A stretch of DNA of 64,000 nucleotides from Luteibacter aegosomaticola (GTDB lineage Bacteria; Pseudomonadota; Gammaproteobacteria; Xanthomonadales; Rhodanobacteraceae). The position numbers were made by a program, and so were the translations under genes. The stretch lies in assembly GCF_023078475.1 (NCBI RefSeq), contig NZ_CP095741.1, positions 4,303,501 to 4,367,500 of the forward strand, written 5' to 3'. Position 1 is the first letter of the stretch; each line of letters begins with the position of its first letter. Shown piece by piece: positions 16,651 to 26,627 of the stretch. The notes under the pieces were generated by a model that worked only from the letters and a program-made list of their open reading frames with translations, did not search any database and was not told where the DNA came from.

Positions 16651-17979
16651 TTAGGTCGGGTTGCCCAGGCGCTTGCGCCACAGGTAATACACCGGCACGC
16701 CAATCGCGATGATCAGCAGGCTCATGCCCGCGTTTTCCGGCTGCGTGATGGCGGTGGCGACGATCACGCAGAGCACCGTGGTCGTGAAGATCAATGGTAC
16801 CCACGGGTAACCCGGCACCAGGTACGGCGAGGGTTCGTCCTTCAGCTTGCGGCGGTACCAGAAGATGGTCGCGATACCGAAGGCGTGCGACAGCCATTCG
16901 CCGACGGTCGTGTAATCCACCAGTGCTTCGAAGCTACCCGAGAGAATCAGGGCAATGGCCCACGCACCCAGTGCGAGCAGCGCGATCTGCGGTGCGCCGG
17001 TCTTCGCATCGATACGCGCGATCGGCTTGAAGAACATGCCATCGGCACTCATCACCTGCAGCACGCGGGCGCCGCCGGCAATGGCGATGCTGCAATAGCC
17101 GAAGGTGGAACAGGCAATGCCAACGGCAATGACGGTAGCACCCGATTCACCGAACACCTTGCGCATCAGATCAGCCGCAGGCGCGGTGCTTGCCGCCAGA
17201 CCCGCGTGGCCGAGGCCCGCCATGTAAGCGATGTTCACCAGCACATAGCAGACCACGACGCTGGCCATGCCGAGGCCCAGTGCACGCGGCAGCGTGCGCT
17301 GCGGGTTACGAACTTCGCCAGCCAGGTCGTTGAGGTAGTGGAAGCCACCGTAGGCAAACATCGCCGGCAGCAGCGCGCCGATGACCATGCTCGGAGGCAC
17401 GTCATGGGTGGTATCCACAGCGAAAGCCAGGCCGAGGTGGCCGTTGGCGAGGTACAGGCCGACCACGATCAACATGGCCACCGCGCCCAGCTTCAGCACG
17501 GTGAAGATGTTCTGCACCAGGGCACCCGCCCGGATACCAAATAGGTTCACCGCCACGATGAAGCTGATGGCGCCGACAGCAACCGGCTTCACCCACTCAT
17601 GGGGAAGGCCCACCGCCCGGGTGGCGTAATCCGCGAAGGTGGTAGCCACCGCGGCGACGCTGCCGGGGTAGTTGATCAGTGCCATGGTCCAGCCGAACAG
17701 GAAGGCCGGCAGCCGCCCGAAGGCCTCGCGCAGGTAGACGTAGGTGCCGCCCGCCTGGGGGCGCCGCGCGCCGAGCTCGGCGTAACAGAGCACCCCGGCC
17801 AGCGTCAGCAAGCCACCAATAGCCCAGAGGAGGATGACCTCCGTCCCGGAACTGGTGCTCTTGGCCACGGCGGCAGGCGTACGGAAGATGCCCGCGCCGA
17901 TGACGCCGCCAATAACGATCATCGCGGCATCCCAGGTGCCGAGACGACGGAGGTAGTGAGCTGGCTGCGGTGCTGGCAT
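16651..17979 (-). CDS. APC-family amino acid permease
   Basis: 442-residue inner-membrane transporter with about 12 spans. The first span carries the superfamily motif IVIGGVIGAGIFRTPAAVA; other typical segments are FLFGWTMALINYPG, FAYGGFHYLNDLAGEVRNP and a GYPWVPLIF stretch near the C-terminus. Overall it resembles the LAT-like group that exchanges or symports neutral amino acids; substrate cannot be assigned. Start MPAPQPAHYLRRLG at 17979 is chosen because the conserved region starts there, though no clear ribosome site is seen and a start at MTSVISPR upstream is possible. Confidence 0.85.
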   Translation of the reverse strand: MPAPQPAHYLRRLGTWDAAMIVIGGVIGAGIFRTPAAVAKSTSSGTEVILLWAIGGLLTLAGVLCYAELGARRPQAGGTYVYLREAFGRLPAFLFGWTMALINYPGSVAAVATTFADYATRAVGLPHEWVKPVAVGAISFIVAVNLFGIRAGALVQNIFTVLKLGAVAMLIVVGLYLANGHLGLAFAVDTTHDVPPSMVIGALLPAMFAYGGFHYLNDLAGEVRNPQRTLPRALGLGMASVVVCYVLVNIAYMAGLGHAGLAASTAPAADLMRKVFGESGATVIAVGIACSTFGYCSIAIAGGARVLQVMSADGMFFKPIARIDAKTGAPQIALLALGAWAIALILSGSFEALVDYTTVGEWLSHAFGIATIFWYRRKLKDEPSPYLVPGYPWVPLIFTTTVLCVIVATAITQPENAGMSLLIIAIGVPVYYLWRKRLGNPT

Positions 17980-18116
17980 CCGCCGACGATGCCATAAACC
18001 ACCGCCGCGTGGCGATATGACCGAGGTCATGAATTTTTTTGTGCCTGCGCACAATGGGTTGGGACCCGGTTGCGGCTCCGCCGCCATGGCGAACTCACCC
18101 CGACACGCCACCCGCC

Positions 18117-18211
18117 GTAGGAGCCCACCCTGTGGGCGACATCTTTCGCCCCAACGCCACAGGGCCTGCTGTGTCATCGCGAACGGCGTCGCCCACAGGG
18201 TGGGCTCCTAC
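18117..18211. repeat. REP pair (family 1) beside the RAYT gene
   Basis: Left arm ATCTTTCGC type, right arm GCCGTTCGC type, intact. It ends 57 bp before the RAYT start codon, the association expected for a REP/RAYT pair. Confidence 0.92.
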
Positions 18212-18268
18212 AGTGTGGCGGGGCGTGCGCTGATGGTCGCGTCGCGAGGCGCTCGGCACGCTGGGGGC

Positions 18269-18724
18269 ATGAATATCAAACCTGGAAATGCCGCCTTGCG
18301 CCGCGGCCGATGCTCCATCCCCGGCCAGACTTACATCATCACCTGCGTCGCCTGGAATCGCGCGCCGGTGTTTCGCGATTACCGAGACGCACGCATGGCC
18401 GCCCGTGTCATCCATGCGCAGAAATCATGGGGTGATGCGACCTGCCTGGCATGGGTTCTTATGCCGGACCATTTCCACGCCGTCGTGCAACTCGGCAACG
18501 ACGATCTGGCAAAGGTCGTGAATCGGCTGAAGGCTCGTGTCCGCAAGGCGTTCCGGGTAGCCGGCCGCGCCTCGCCCCTCTGGCAGAAAGGATTCCATGA
18601 CCGTGCACTGCGCACCGATGAAGATGCCCGCACCGCGGCTCGGTACGTCATCGCGAATCCGGTGCGCGCGAGGCTTGTAGAACGCGCCGGTCTATATCCG
18701 TATTGGGACGCCGTTTGGCTCTGA
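18269..18724 (+). CDS. REP-associated tyrosine transposase (RAYT)
   Basis: 151-residue single-domain HUH/Y1 transposase of the TnpA-REP class. The HUH metal motif is MPDHFHAVVQL (His pair near residues 68-70), the catalytic Tyr candidate is in AARYVIANPVRARLV (near 124), and the family signature WQKGFHDRALR is present. Such enzymes cut and join at GTAG-headed REP palindromes, exactly the type scattered through this window. The gene is complete and apparently intact. It is flanked upstream by a full REP pair and downstream by a GC-rich hairpin, with no IS-like terminal repeats, fitting a domesticated single-copy element. Confidence 0.93.
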   Translation: MNIKPGNAALRRGRCSIPGQTYIITCVAWNRAPVFRDYRDARMAARVIHAQKSWGDATCLAWVLMPDHFHAVVQLGNDDLAKVVNRLKARVRKAFRVAGRASPLWQKGFHDRALRTDEDARTAARYVIANPVRARLVERAGLYPYWDAVWL

Positions 18725-18765
18725 CGCGAAGCGCGGTTGGGAAAACCGCACTGATGACAGATTAT

Positions 18766-18794
18766 CGCCCCCGAGGCCAGCAGCCGCGGGGGCG
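18766..18794. terminator. GC-rich hairpin between RAYT and amidase genes
   Basis: CGCCCCCG / CGGGGGCG stem (8 bp, 13-nt loop) between two convergent genes, without a T run. A smaller hairpin GCGGTT-GGGA-AACCGC sits just before it. May be a weak terminator or a RAYT-related palindrome. Confidence 0.4.
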
Positions 18795-18801
18795 ACAGTA
18801 C

Positions 18802-20394
18802 TTAGGAGTGCCTCCGAATTCGCTGCTTATGCGCCTGCCGCGGCTTGCAGTTGAATGTGTAAGTCACCGAGTTCGATTTCACACCATAGGCATCGATTGC
18901 CGACACCTGGTAGCGGATTGGCGAATGTGCAAGATCTTCCGGCCGGCAAGCGTGCTCGATACGCGTACGCTCAACGGCGGCCGCATCCCATACAGAGCTA
19001 TGCATGGGTTGGCAGGTCGGGCAATCGAGCTTTTGCGTGATCAGCTTGATCGGGAAGTCCGGATTACCGCCGAAGGCGATGGGTAGCTTGCCGCGTCCCC
19101 AGACGACAACATCGGCCGCCTGATCGGAGGCGATCTTGAACGGTGCGCAGGTTCTCCCATCGCGGTAGAGACGGTAGCCCTTCGCGACGCCTGCCATCGC
19201 CTTGTACTTGAACAGGGGGTTGGTTAGGTATTTCACATCGTCGGGATTCGTGTGAAACCCAACCTCGACGATGACGGCGGGCACCTTGGCGAAGCTGGTC
19301 TCTGCGTGCTTGTCGTGGAAATTCGGCACGGCGGGAACGCTATAGGTCGCAAATTCGTCAACCGAATGGATCATTTCGGACATGGAACACAGCACGAGTG
19401 AAGCGAGCTTCTTATCTTCCGGGCGCCCCGAATGAATATAGGCACGAGCGCCGGTGGAAGATACGTCTTCATTGGCATTCGTATGTATCTGCAGAAGGGC
19501 CTTTGCTTTGAGATGGTTTGCGTACAGCGGGCGGCTTCGAAGATCCTCATCTCGCTCGCGCGTGGCGTACTTGGCATTTGGGCTCGAGTTCCACACATCG
19601 CGAAGATCCGGGTACAGGGATTCAATGTGATACCGCACCCCAAGTCGCCACCACTCTTGACCACTTTCCTGATGTGGAGACCCAGCCTTCAGACGACGAA
19701 GGTTCGTCACCTGAATTCTCTTTGTCGCGAGGTGTGACTCAAGCTCATTGGCCATGAGCTGCGTGATATCGTCCTCGAGCACACCGTTAACGACGTCCCG
19801 CTGGGACGTCCAACGCTTCTGCCCATGGTTGTAGTAGAAGCCGTGACCGCCGGTAAGCACTACCGGCCCCGTCGCGGATGCCGGATCTATACGCAAGGAA
19901 GCCTCACCTCTGGAGTGAGGAAGATACGATGAGGCGGGACCACCACGATTCAGCCCGCGATCCATCCACCAGTCAGAATCACGACCACCGTATCGCCACA
20001 CAGGCCCCATATTCCCGACCAACGGCTCGATAAGGTCTTGAGCAGCGGTTTCGATGTTGTTCGTCATATCGATCATATCGGTGTAGCCGGCTTCAGGCCC
20101 CATCCTCTCATCGGTATCGAAGTAGAGCAGCCGTTCTTCCGGTGAAAATGTCACGCGGAAAGAAATCGGGCGATAGTCCTGTTCAAAGTAGGAGCGTTTG
20201 TTGGCGACCTCGTTCGCGATTCGCTCAATCTCTTGCACCGCGGCAGCTATGTCGGCTTGCGAGAATTCGGCGGGTTCGCCGCGTTCGGCTGGATTGACCT
20301 GTTCCGCGCGAACGCAAGGAGAGGTAAGTAGCGCCACAGCAATGGCTAGTGAAGCGGCCTGTTTAGGCAGGGAGTCTTTCAGTTTCCTGAGCAT
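18802..20394 (-). CDS. N-acetylmuramoyl-L-alanine amidase (amidase_3 type)
   Basis: 530-residue exported zinc amidase predicted to cut the amide bond between muramic acid and the stem peptide. Signal peptide LAIAVALLTSPCVRA. Catalytic elements: VVLTGGHGFYYNHG (first zinc His), LLQIHTNANED (second zinc His) and VIVEVGFHTNPDD (catalytic Glu). It is much longer than AmiA/B/C: an N-terminal region of about 170 residues with FSPEERLLYFDTDERMG, and a C-terminal Cys-containing region (DCPTCQPM ... HACRPED) ending in a basic tail. AAGGA precedes the ATG by about nine bases. Codon use looks less GC-biased than the neighbours, and it lies beside a RAYT gene and two unknown genes, so acquisition by transfer is possible. 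It could act on the cell's own wall or on that of competitors. Confidence 0.85.
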   Translation of the reverse strand: MLRKLKDSLPKQAASLAIAVALLTSPCVRAEQVNPAERGEPAEFSQADIAAAVQEIERIANEVANKRSYFEQDYRPISFRVTFSPEERLLYFDTDERMGPEAGYTDMIDMTNNIETAAQDLIEPLVGNMGPVWRYGGRDSDWWMDRGLNRGGPASSYLPHSRGEASLRIDPASATGPVVLTGGHGFYYNHGQKRWTSQRDVVNGVLEDDITQLMANELESHLATKRIQVTNLRRLKAGSPHQESGQEWWRLGVRYHIESLYPDLRDVWNSSPNAKYATRERDEDLRSRPLYANHLKAKALLQIHTNANEDVSSTGARAYIHSGRPEDKKLASLVLCSMSEMIHSVDEFATYSVPAVPNFHDKHAETSFAKVPAVIVEVGFHTNPDDVKYLTNPLFKYKAMAGVAKGYRLYRDGRTCAPFKIASDQAADVVVWGRGKLPIAFGGNPDFPIKLITQKLDCPTCQPMHSSVWDAAAVERTRIEHACRPEDLAHSPIRYQVSAIDAYGVKSNSVTYTFNCKPRQAHKQRIRRHS

Positions 20395-20570
20395 CTGGAG
20401 TCGTCCTTCTGGTACCGCTTATGCGGCAGGAAGATGCTCGGAAATTCGCCGACAGGGAGATGCCGGGGTTTCCCACCGGGGTGGGACGGAGTTCGTGGAT
20501 GCGTCGTGTCGGCGGGTTACGCGGGGCGTGTAGGGGAAGGACGATTTGTTGAGCGCGACCGTTGGGGTGG

Positions 20571-20605
20571 TCGCGAACGGCGTCGCCCACAGGGTGGGCT
20601 CCTAC
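20571..20605. repeat. Single REP arm (family 1)
   Basis: Only a right arm (GCCGTTCGC type, TCGCGAACGGCGTCGCC then hairpin and CTAC); no partner arm is found upstream. Confidence 0.85.
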
Positions 20606-20634
20606 AGCGGGGATTTTGGGTTTGCTGCTCGGGC

Positions 20635-21117
20635 TTAGGGGGTTAGGCGCCTTTTCAGCTTGGCGCAGAAGGTCTTGGAACCCTTGGGACATTGCCTGGT
20701 GGCGTGGTCTTTGATGGCTATCCCCTGTTCGAGAATGATGGTCTCATCGACGTGCGACAGCACGAATGCCTCGAAATGGGCGTCGTCCTGGATCAGGCGG
20801 GCAAGCTCGCCCAGGGTGGCCCAGTGGTCGGCCAGCAACGTGGCTATCGAAGCGCTATACCCTTCGGCGATGGCACCATCGTCACAGCTTCGGTAACGCT
20901 CGTAGGAAGCGTAGACAGCTCTCCAAGTCCTGAGGCTATCCGCCTCGGTCATTGCCTTCATAGCCATGGCCCGTGTGCACACGGCAGCACGTTGTGACGA
21001 GGCCAGCACACAGCTCGGCGCCCAGAGCAACGCCAAGACGACAAACGTGCCGGTTCGAGATCTGAATGCACGACGATGCAGGCCATTCACATCATCGGTC
21101 CGCATCGAGGTTTGCAC
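20635..21117 (-). CDS. Small exported protein of unknown function
   Basis: About 160 residues. A hydrophobic segment GTFVVLALLWAPSCVLASSQ after a basic start is a likely signal peptide; the mature part is helical-looking with four Cys (AVCTRAM, YRSCDDG, RQCPKG, FCAKLKRR), suggesting disulfides in the periplasm. The frame opens with GTG at 21117; an ATG four codons later is an alternative and neither has a clear ribosome site. It sits upstream of the large amidase on the same strand; a role as a partner or immunity-type protein is only a guess from position. Confidence 0.55.
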   Translation of the reverse strand: MQTSMRTDDVNGLHRRAFRSRTGTFVVLALLWAPSCVLASSQRAAVCTRAMAMKAMTEADSLRTWRAVYASYERYRSCDDGAIAEGYSASIATLLADHWATLGELARLIQDDAHFEAFVLSHVDETIILEQGIAIKDHATRQCPKGSKTFCAKLKRRLTP

Positions 21118-21266
21118 TGAAGCTTATCAATCCGTTCATCACCGCTCCCTGACAGGTTGGACGAGTGTAGTGCGAGCGCGGGCGTTGGTTTGTTAGGCAA
21201 TGCTTGCAGATATTCGCGAGGTATACGCACTTTCGGTGCTTCCCTGTAGGAGCGGCGAGCCTGTAA

Positions 21267-21674
21267 TTAGGGAACTGTCGAGCGAGCCGCTTCCATGCTC
21301 AGAGCGTTGCAGAGGCATACGAGGGTGCATCCGTACGACGGATCCACGCGCACGACCGTCAGGCCGGCGGCGCGGTGCTCTTCGAGTGCCCTGGGGAGAT
21401 AGGTGGTGTTGTCGTGGCTCATGCCGTAAGCATCGGCAATGTCTGCAATGGAAAGGTCCGAACCCGACGTCACCGAAACGCTGAGGATGATATTCCCACC
21501 GCGAAAATCATCCGCCTTCATACGCCTGACGCCATCCATGACGAGGGACACGGATTCCCCAGTAACCAACTCCACGACAAGCCTGACGCGATCTGGCTTC
21601 TCGAGGAGAATCCCCATTAGGCTGCCATCGTGAACGGACGGCGAGACCAGCATTTCGTCCTTGACTGTAATCAT
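21267..21674 (-). CDS. Hypothetical cytosolic protein (135 residues)
   Basis: No family recognised. Begins MITVKDEMLVSPSVHDGSLM; contains a beta-rich middle (VRLVVELVTGESVSLVMDGV) and a C-terminal half GMSHDNTTYLPRALEEHRAA followed by GLTVVRVDPSYGCTLVCLCN. No signal peptide or membrane span. GGGAG lies about ten bases before the ATG. It lies in the same orientation as, and upstream of, the 160-residue exported protein, and a degenerate GTAGGAGCGGCGAGCCTG palindrome relic abuts its 3' end. Size and position near an amidase would suit an immunity-like protein, but this is not supported by any motif. Confidence 0.6.
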   Translation of the reverse strand: MITVKDEMLVSPSVHDGSLMGILLEKPDRVRLVVELVTGESVSLVMDGVRRMKADDFRGGNIILSVSVTSGSDLSIADIADAYGMSHDNTTYLPRALEEHRAAGLTVVRVDPSYGCTLVCLCNALSMEAARSTVP

Positions 21675-21747
21675 GCAGTAGCTACTCCCTGGCTGCGTAC
21701 ACCCCGAGTATGCCTCGATACGCCCCCTGCAGGAGCTGGGCTTGTGC

Positions 21748-21787
21748 GCGCCGGAGGCGCACTAAACATGGCGGCGCAGCCGCAACC
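21748..21787. repeat. Double-hairpin repeat (family 3)
   Basis: GCGCCGGAGGCGC hairpin, a short spacer with CATG, then GGCGGCGCAGCCGC hairpin and CAACC. The same arrangement occurs twice at 26773-26864. Confidence 0.75.
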
Positions 21788-21826
21788 TTTTCGGCAGGCC
21801 ACGCCGAAACCCCAAACGCTAGACAT

Positions 21827-21880
21827 AAAAAAACGCCGCCAAGCGAGCAACCCGAAGGTCACGCGCCCGACGGCGTTTTA
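21827..21880 (-). terminator. Probable terminator of the aceF-lpdA unit
   Basis: On the minus strand AAAACGCCG and CGGCGTTTTTTT flank a 33-nt loop, 11 bp after the lpdA stop. The long loop lowers confidence. Confidence 0.6.
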
Positions 21881-21890
21881 GCACCAACCC

Positions 21891-23705
21891 TTACTTCTTC
21901 TTGGGAATATAAAGGTCGGTAATCGTGCCTTCGTACACTTCCGCCGCCATGCCGACGGATTCGCCGAGCGTCGGGTGCGGGTGCACCGTGCGGCCGATGT
22001 CGCCGGCTTCGCAGCCCATTTCGATCGCGAGAGCGAGTTCGCTGATGAGATCACCCGCGTGCGGGCCGACGATGCCGGCGCCGACGATGCGGTGGGTTTC
22101 TTCATCGAACAGGAGCTTGGTGAAGCCCTCGGTGCGGTCGATACCGATGGCGCGGCCGGAGGCTGCCCACGGGAACTTGCCCACGCCGATCTTCAGGCCC
22201 TTTTCCTTCGCTTCGCGTTCGGTCACGCCGACCCATGCGATTTCCGGATCGGTGTAGGCCACCGACGGGATCACGCGGGCGTCGAAGAAGCTCTTCTGAC
22301 CAGCGGCCACTTCAGCCGCCACCTTGGCTTCGTGCGTGGCCTTGTGCGCCAGCATCGGCTGGCCCACGAGATCGCCGATGGCGAAGATGTGCGGAACGTT
22401 GGTGCGCATCTGGCGATCGACCGGGATGAAGCCGCGGTCGGTGACCTGCACGCCAGCCTTGTCCGCACCGACCTTGCCGCCGTTCGGCGAGCGGCCGACG
22501 GAAACGAGGACGCGATCGTAGAGCTTCGTCTCGGGGATGCTTTCGCCATCGAAGGTGACTTCGATGCCCTTCTTCGTAGCCTTCGCCTCGACGACCTTGG
22601 TCTTGAGGTGGATGCCCTTGTAACGCTTGGCGATGCGCTGCTGCAGCGGCTTGATGAGATCCGCGTCGGCGCCCGGGATGAGCTGGTCGGCGAGCTCGAC
22701 AACGGTCACTTCCGTGCCGAGGCCGGCGTACACCGTGGCCATCTCGAGACCGATGATGCCGCCGCCGACCACGAGCATGGTCTTCGGCACATCGCGCAGT
22801 TCGAGCGCGCCGGTGGAATCGATGATGCGCTCGTCATCCCACGGGAACGACGGCAGCTTCACCGACTGCGAGCCGGCGGCGATGATCGCGTTTTCGAAGC
22901 GGATGAGCTTCACGCCATCGGCGGTCTGCACTTCCATTTCGTTCGGCGACACGAAGGTGCCGACGCCGGTGACGGTGCGGACCTTGCGTGCCTTCGCCAT
23001 CTGGGCGAGGCCGCCGGTGAGCTTGCCGACGACCTTTTCCTTGAACGAGCGCAGCTTGTCCAGGTCGATCTTGGGCTTGCCGAAGCTGATGCCGTGCGCT
23101 TCGATCGCAGCGGCTTCGTCGATGACGGCGGCGGCGTGCAGCAGTGCCTTTGACGGGATGCAGCCGACGTTGAGGCAGACGCCGCCGAGCGAGGCGTAAC
23201 GCTCGACGAGGACGGTATCGAGGCCGACGTCAGCGCCACGGAACGCGGCGGTGTAGCCGCCCGGGCCGGAGCCGAGGACGACGAGCTGGCATTCGATATC
23301 AGCCTTACGGCCCGATGCGGCAGCAGCCTTCGGTGCAGCGGCGCTCGGCGCGTCCTGCTTCGGCGGCGGCGGGGCCGGTGCCGGAGCGGGATGGGCCGGA
23401 GCTTCGGACACCGAGGCCTGGCCGACGGACTTCTCCGCGGCGGCCGGCTTCGCGTCGCTGCCGCCAGCGGCTTCGACGGTGAGGATGACGGTGCCGTCAT
23501 TCACGATGTCGCCGACCTTGACCTTCAGCTCGACGACCTTGCCAGCCTGCGAGGCGGGCACATCCATCGTGGCCTTGTCGGATTCGAGCGTGATGAGGCT
23601 CTGGTCCTTCTCGACGGTGTCGCCGACCTTCACGAGGATCTCGATGACGGGGACGTCATGCGAGCCGCCGAGGTCGGGCACCTTCAGTTCAATGGTGTTT
23701 GCCAT
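21891..23705 (-). CDS. lpdA: Dihydrolipoyl dehydrogenase (E3) with N-terminal lipoyl domain
   Basis: 604-residue FAD enzyme that reoxidises dihydrolipoyl groups of the pyruvate dehydrogenase complex. Residues 1-77 form a lipoyl domain with the modified Lys in [11 protein letters not shown], joined by an Ala/Pro linker to the E3 body. FAD site [17 protein letters not shown], redox disulfide [16 protein letters not shown] site [17 protein letters not shown] and the C-terminal HPHPTLGES with the active-site His-Glu are all present. GGAGG eight bases before the ATG at 23705 fixes the start. It follows aceF by 13 bp. Confidence 0.97.
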   Translation of the reverse strand: MANTIELKVPDLGGSHDVPVIEILVKVGDTVEKDQSLITLESDKATMDVPASQAGKVVELKVKVGDIVNDGTVILTVEAAGGSDAKPAAAEKSVGQASVSEAPAHPAPAPAPPPPKQDAPSAAAPKAAAASGRKADIECQLVVLGSGPGGYTAAFRGADVGLDTVLVERYASLGGVCLNVGCIPSKALLHAAAVIDEAAAIEAHGISFGKPKIDLDKLRSFKEKVVGKLTGGLAQMAKARKVRTVTGVGTFVSPNEMEVQTADGVKLIRFENAIIAAGSQSVKLPSFPWDDERIIDSTGALELRDVPKTMLVVGGGIIGLEMATVYAGLGTEVTVVELADQLIPGADADLIKPLQQRIAKRYKGIHLKTKVVEAKATKKGIEVTFDGESIPETKLYDRVLVSVGRSPNGGKVGADKAGVQVTDRGFIPVDRQMRTNVPHIFAIGDLVGQPMLAHKATHEAKVAAEVAAGQKSFFDARVIPSVAYTDPEIAWVGVTEREAKEKGLKIGVGKFPWAASGRAIGIDRTEGFTKLLFDEETHRIVGAGIVGPHAGDLISELALAIEMGCEAGDIGRTVHPHPTLGESVGMAAEVYEGTITDLYIPKKK

Positions 23706-23718
23706 GCGCGTGCCTCCG

Positions 23719-25404
23719 TCAGAGCAACAGGCGGCGGATGTCGCCGAGCTGCTGGGCCAGGTACACGGCGAAGCGTGCGGCGAGCGCGCCATCGATGACG
23801 CGGTGGTCGTACGACAGCGACAGCGGCAGGATCAGGCGCGGCGCGAATTCCTTGCCGTTCCACACCGGCTTCATGGCCGCCTTGGAGACGCCCAGGATCG
23901 CCACTTCCGGCGCGTTGATGATCGGCGTGAACGCCGTGCCACCGATGCCGCCGAGCGAGGAGATGGAGAAGCAACCGCCCTGCATGTCGGCCGCGGTGAG
24001 CTTCTTGTCGCGCGCCTTCTTCGAGATTTCGCCGAGTTCAGCGGCGAGCTCGAGCAGGCCCTTCTTGTCGGCGTCGCGGATGACCGGGACGACGAGGCCA
24101 TCGGGCGTATCCACGGCGATACCGACGTTGTAGTACTTCTTGAGCGTCAGCGTTTCGCCAGCGGCGTCGAGCGAGGCGTTGAAGGTCGGGAACTTCTTCA
24201 GCGCGGCGACGACGGCCTTGATCTGGAAGACCAGCGGGGTGACCTTGAGGTCCTTGTTCTCTTCGCCGAGCTTCTTGCGGAAGGCTTCCATCTCGGTGAT
24301 GTCGGCGTCTTCGAACTGGGTGACGTGCGGAATGACCGCCCAGTTGCGCGCGAGGTTGGCGGCGGAGATCTTCGGGATGCGGCCCAGCGGCTTCTCTTCG
24401 ATCTCGCCGAACTTCGAGAAATCGACCTTCGGCCACGGCAGCAGCGAGAGACCGGTGCCACCCGCGGCGCCACCGGCAGCCGACGGAGCAGCGCCCGAGG
24501 TCATCACGTTCTTGACGTAACCGGTGATGTCTTCGCGCTGGATGCGGCCACCACGGCCGCTGCCCTTGACCTGGGCCACGTCGACGCCGAGCTCGCGTGC
24601 GAACGCGCGGACGGCCGGGCTGGCGTAGGGGGCGTTGTCCGGCATGATGACGGAGGCGTCGAACGACACCGGCGGCGTGCGCGGTGCGCCACCGGCCGGG
24701 GCTTCGGACTTCGACGGGGCAGGCGCGGCGGCAGCGGCGGGTGCCGGTGCGGGTGCCGGGGCAGCAGCGGCCGGCGCCGGCGCCGGGGCGGCTTCGCCAC
24801 CCTCGCCTTCCATGATGGCGATGAGGTCGCCGTCATTCACTTCGTCGCCGACCTTGACCTTCAGCTCCTTGATGACGCCCGCGGCCGGAGCCGGGATGTC
24901 CATCGTGGCCTTGTCGGATTCCAGGGTCATGAGGCTCTGGTCTTTCTCGACCTTGTCGCCGACCTTGACCATGACTTCGATGATGGGCACCGGCTTGCCG
25001 CCGATGTCCGGGACATTGACGTTGACCGGGCCGGAGGCCTTGGACGCCGACGGGGCGGCAGCCTTGGCGGCGGCCGGGGCCGGAGCCGGGGCCGGGGCCG
25101 GGGCAGCAGCGGCGGGTGCCGGAGCGGGCGCGGCGGCGGCAGGAGCCGGGGCGGCCGGGGCATCGCCCGCGGCTTCGACCAGGGCGATCACGTCATTGTC
25201 GTTGACCTCGTCGCCGACCTTGACCTTGATCTCCTTGATCACGCCGGCAAACGGCGCCGGGACTTCCATGGTGGCCTTGTCGGACTCCAGCGTGACCAGG
25301 CTCTGGTCTTTTTCGACGGTATCGCCGACCTTGACCATGATTTCGATGATGGGCACCGGCTTGCCACCGATATCGGGCACGCGGGCTTCTTTGACGTCGG
25401 CCAT
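23719..25404 (-). CDS. aceF: Dihydrolipoamide acetyltransferase (E2 of pyruvate dehydrogenase)
   Basis: 561 residues forming the core of the pyruvate dehydrogenase complex. Two lipoyl domains (about 1-78 and 123-200), each with LESDKATM and Ala/Pro-rich swivelling linkers; a peripheral-subunit-binding domain ([20 protein letters not shown], about 262-300); and a catalytic domain ending with [15 protein letters not shown], which holds the His and Asp of the active site. GAGGAGG lies six bases before the ATG. It is transcribed with lpdA, but no E1 gene (aceE) is in the window; upstream is a REP pair and then an MscS channel gene. Confidence 0.97.
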   Translation of the reverse strand: MADVKEARVPDIGGKPVPIIEIMVKVGDTVEKDQSLVTLESDKATMEVPAPFAGVIKEIKVKVGDEVNDNDVIALVEAAGDAPAAPAPAAAAPAPAPAAAAPAPAPAPAPAAAKAAAPSASKASGPVNVNVPDIGGKPVPIIEVMVKVGDKVEKDQSLMTLESDKATMDIPAPAAGVIKELKVKVGDEVNDGDLIAIMEGEGGEAAPAPAPAAAAPAPAPAPAAAAAPAPSKSEAPAGGAPRTPPVSFDASVIMPDNAPYASPAVRAFARELGVDVAQVKGSGRGGRIQREDITGYVKNVMTSGAAPSAAGGAAGGTGLSLLPWPKVDFSKFGEIEEKPLGRIPKISAANLARNWAVIPHVTQFEDADITEMEAFRKKLGEENKDLKVTPLVFQIKAVVAALKKFPTFNASLDAAGETLTLKKYYNVGIAVDTPDGLVVPVIRDADKKGLLELAAELGEISKKARDKKLTAADMQGGCFSISSLGGIGGTAFTPIINAPEVAILGVSKAAMKPVWNGKEFAPRLILPLSLSYDHRVIDGALAARFAVYLAQQLGDIRRLLL

Positions 25405-25587
25405 GGAACCTCCTCAAAAAACAACGATGAAGGGCGGACGAACCCTCCAACGGGGGAATGTCGGGCGCCGTGCTGCGGCGCAACCGGTCGATTGTAATCC
25501 CTCAGGAGGCGATTCCCACGATTCAAACGCTTGTTTGGGGCGATTTCTGTTGTGCGAGCCGGTTATGGCCCGCCAAACACCCCCGCC

Positions 25588-25682
25588 GTAGGAGCCCACC
25601 CTGTGGGCGACGCCGTTCGCGGAAGCGCCACAGGGCCTGCGGCGGTGAGGCGAAAGATGTCGCCCACAGGGTGGGCTCCTAC
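25588..25682. repeat. REP pair (family 1)
   Basis: Left arm GCCGTTCGC type, right arm ATCTTTCGC type, intact. Lies between aceF and the MscS gene and ends 14 bp from the channel's stop codon. Confidence 0.92.
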
Positions 25683-25696
25683 GGGGCGGGGGGCGG

Positions 25697-26542
25697 TCAG
25701 GGGGCGGGTTTGGGGGCTTCGGGCGGGAGCAGGCGGATGTCCGTGCTGGAGGACGGGATCGTGATGCCCTCCTCGCCGAACTGATCCTTGATGCCACGCA
25801 GCAAGGTGGTCTGGGCACCGTACATATCCGCCACCGTGCACCAGCCGCGGATCACCAGGGTGACGTTCGAGGCGCCCAGGCTGTCCGTCCACACCCCCGG
25901 CGCCGGGTCCTTCATGATCCGCGCATCGCCCTCAAGCAGCCCACGGACGATATCCATGGCCTTGCCGATATCGTCGCTGTAGGCGATGCCCACCTTGATC
26001 TCGAAGCGGCGGGTGCCACGACGGTTGAAGTTGATGATGGCGTCGCCGCCCACCTTCGCGTTGGGCACCACGGCTTCGCGGTTATCCGGCGTAATGATGT
26101 AGGTGTGCATCAGGTTGATGCTCTCCACCGTACCCTCCACCCCGCCGACCAGCACGTAATCGCCAATGCGGTACGGGCGGAACAGGATCAGCAACACGCC
26201 CCAGGCCAGGTTCGACAGCGAGCTGTTCAACGCCAGGCCAATGGCCAGACCGGCAGCGCCGAGCGCGGCGATGAATGACGCGGTGGGAATCCCCGCCATG
26301 CCCATCACCTGCACGACGAGGAAGGCGATCAGCAGGCCGTAGATGGCGTTGCGCAGGAAGCCGGCGAGCGTGTCGTCCACCTTCGCGCGCTCAAGCGCAC
26401 GGCGGCCGACGTTAGCGATGCGCGCGGAGATCCAGAAGCCGACGACAAGCGCGATCAGCGCAATGCCGATACGGATGCTCCAGCCGATGATGACCAGCCG
26501 CGTGGCGTGGTCGATGCCGAGGTGATCGAGGAAGTCGAGCAT
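25697..26542 (-). CDS. Small-conductance mechanosensitive channel (MscS family)
   Basis: 281 residues, three N-terminal membrane spans and a cytoplasmic beta/alpha-beta domain. The pore-lining third span is visible as ALGAAGLAIGLALNSSLSNL followed by LFRPYRIGDYV, the MscS signature, with VEGTVESINLMHTYI and PNAKVGGDAIINFN in the beta domain. It is expected to open on osmotic downshift. ATG at 26542 (MLDFLDHLG) with AAAGGCAGG upstream is preferred over a start 12 codons earlier. Confidence 0.92.
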   Translation of the reverse strand: MLDFLDHLGIDHATRLVIIGWSIRIGIALIALVVGFWISARIANVGRRALERAKVDDTLAGFLRNAIYGLLIAFLVVQVMGMAGIPTASFIAALGAAGLAIGLALNSSLSNLAWGVLLILFRPYRIGDYVLVGGVEGTVESINLMHTYIITPDNREAVVPNAKVGGDAIINFNRRGTRRFEIKVGIAYSDDIGKAMDIVRGLLEGDARIMKDPAPGVWTDSLGASNVTLVIRGWCTVADMYGAQTTLLRGIKDQFGEEGITIPSSSTDIRLLPPEAPKPAP

Positions 26543-26627
26543 GCGAGGCCTGCCTTTCGAAGCGAAGAATCGCGGCAAAGGCTAGCAACGAAACCGTGAA
26601 GACCCGGTTTCAATGCCCCCTCGCACT

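Noticed and set aside
21240..21266. Full REP element after the 135-residue protein
   Set aside because: Only a GTAGGAGCGGCGAGCCTG relic is present with no partner arm, too degenerate to list as an element.
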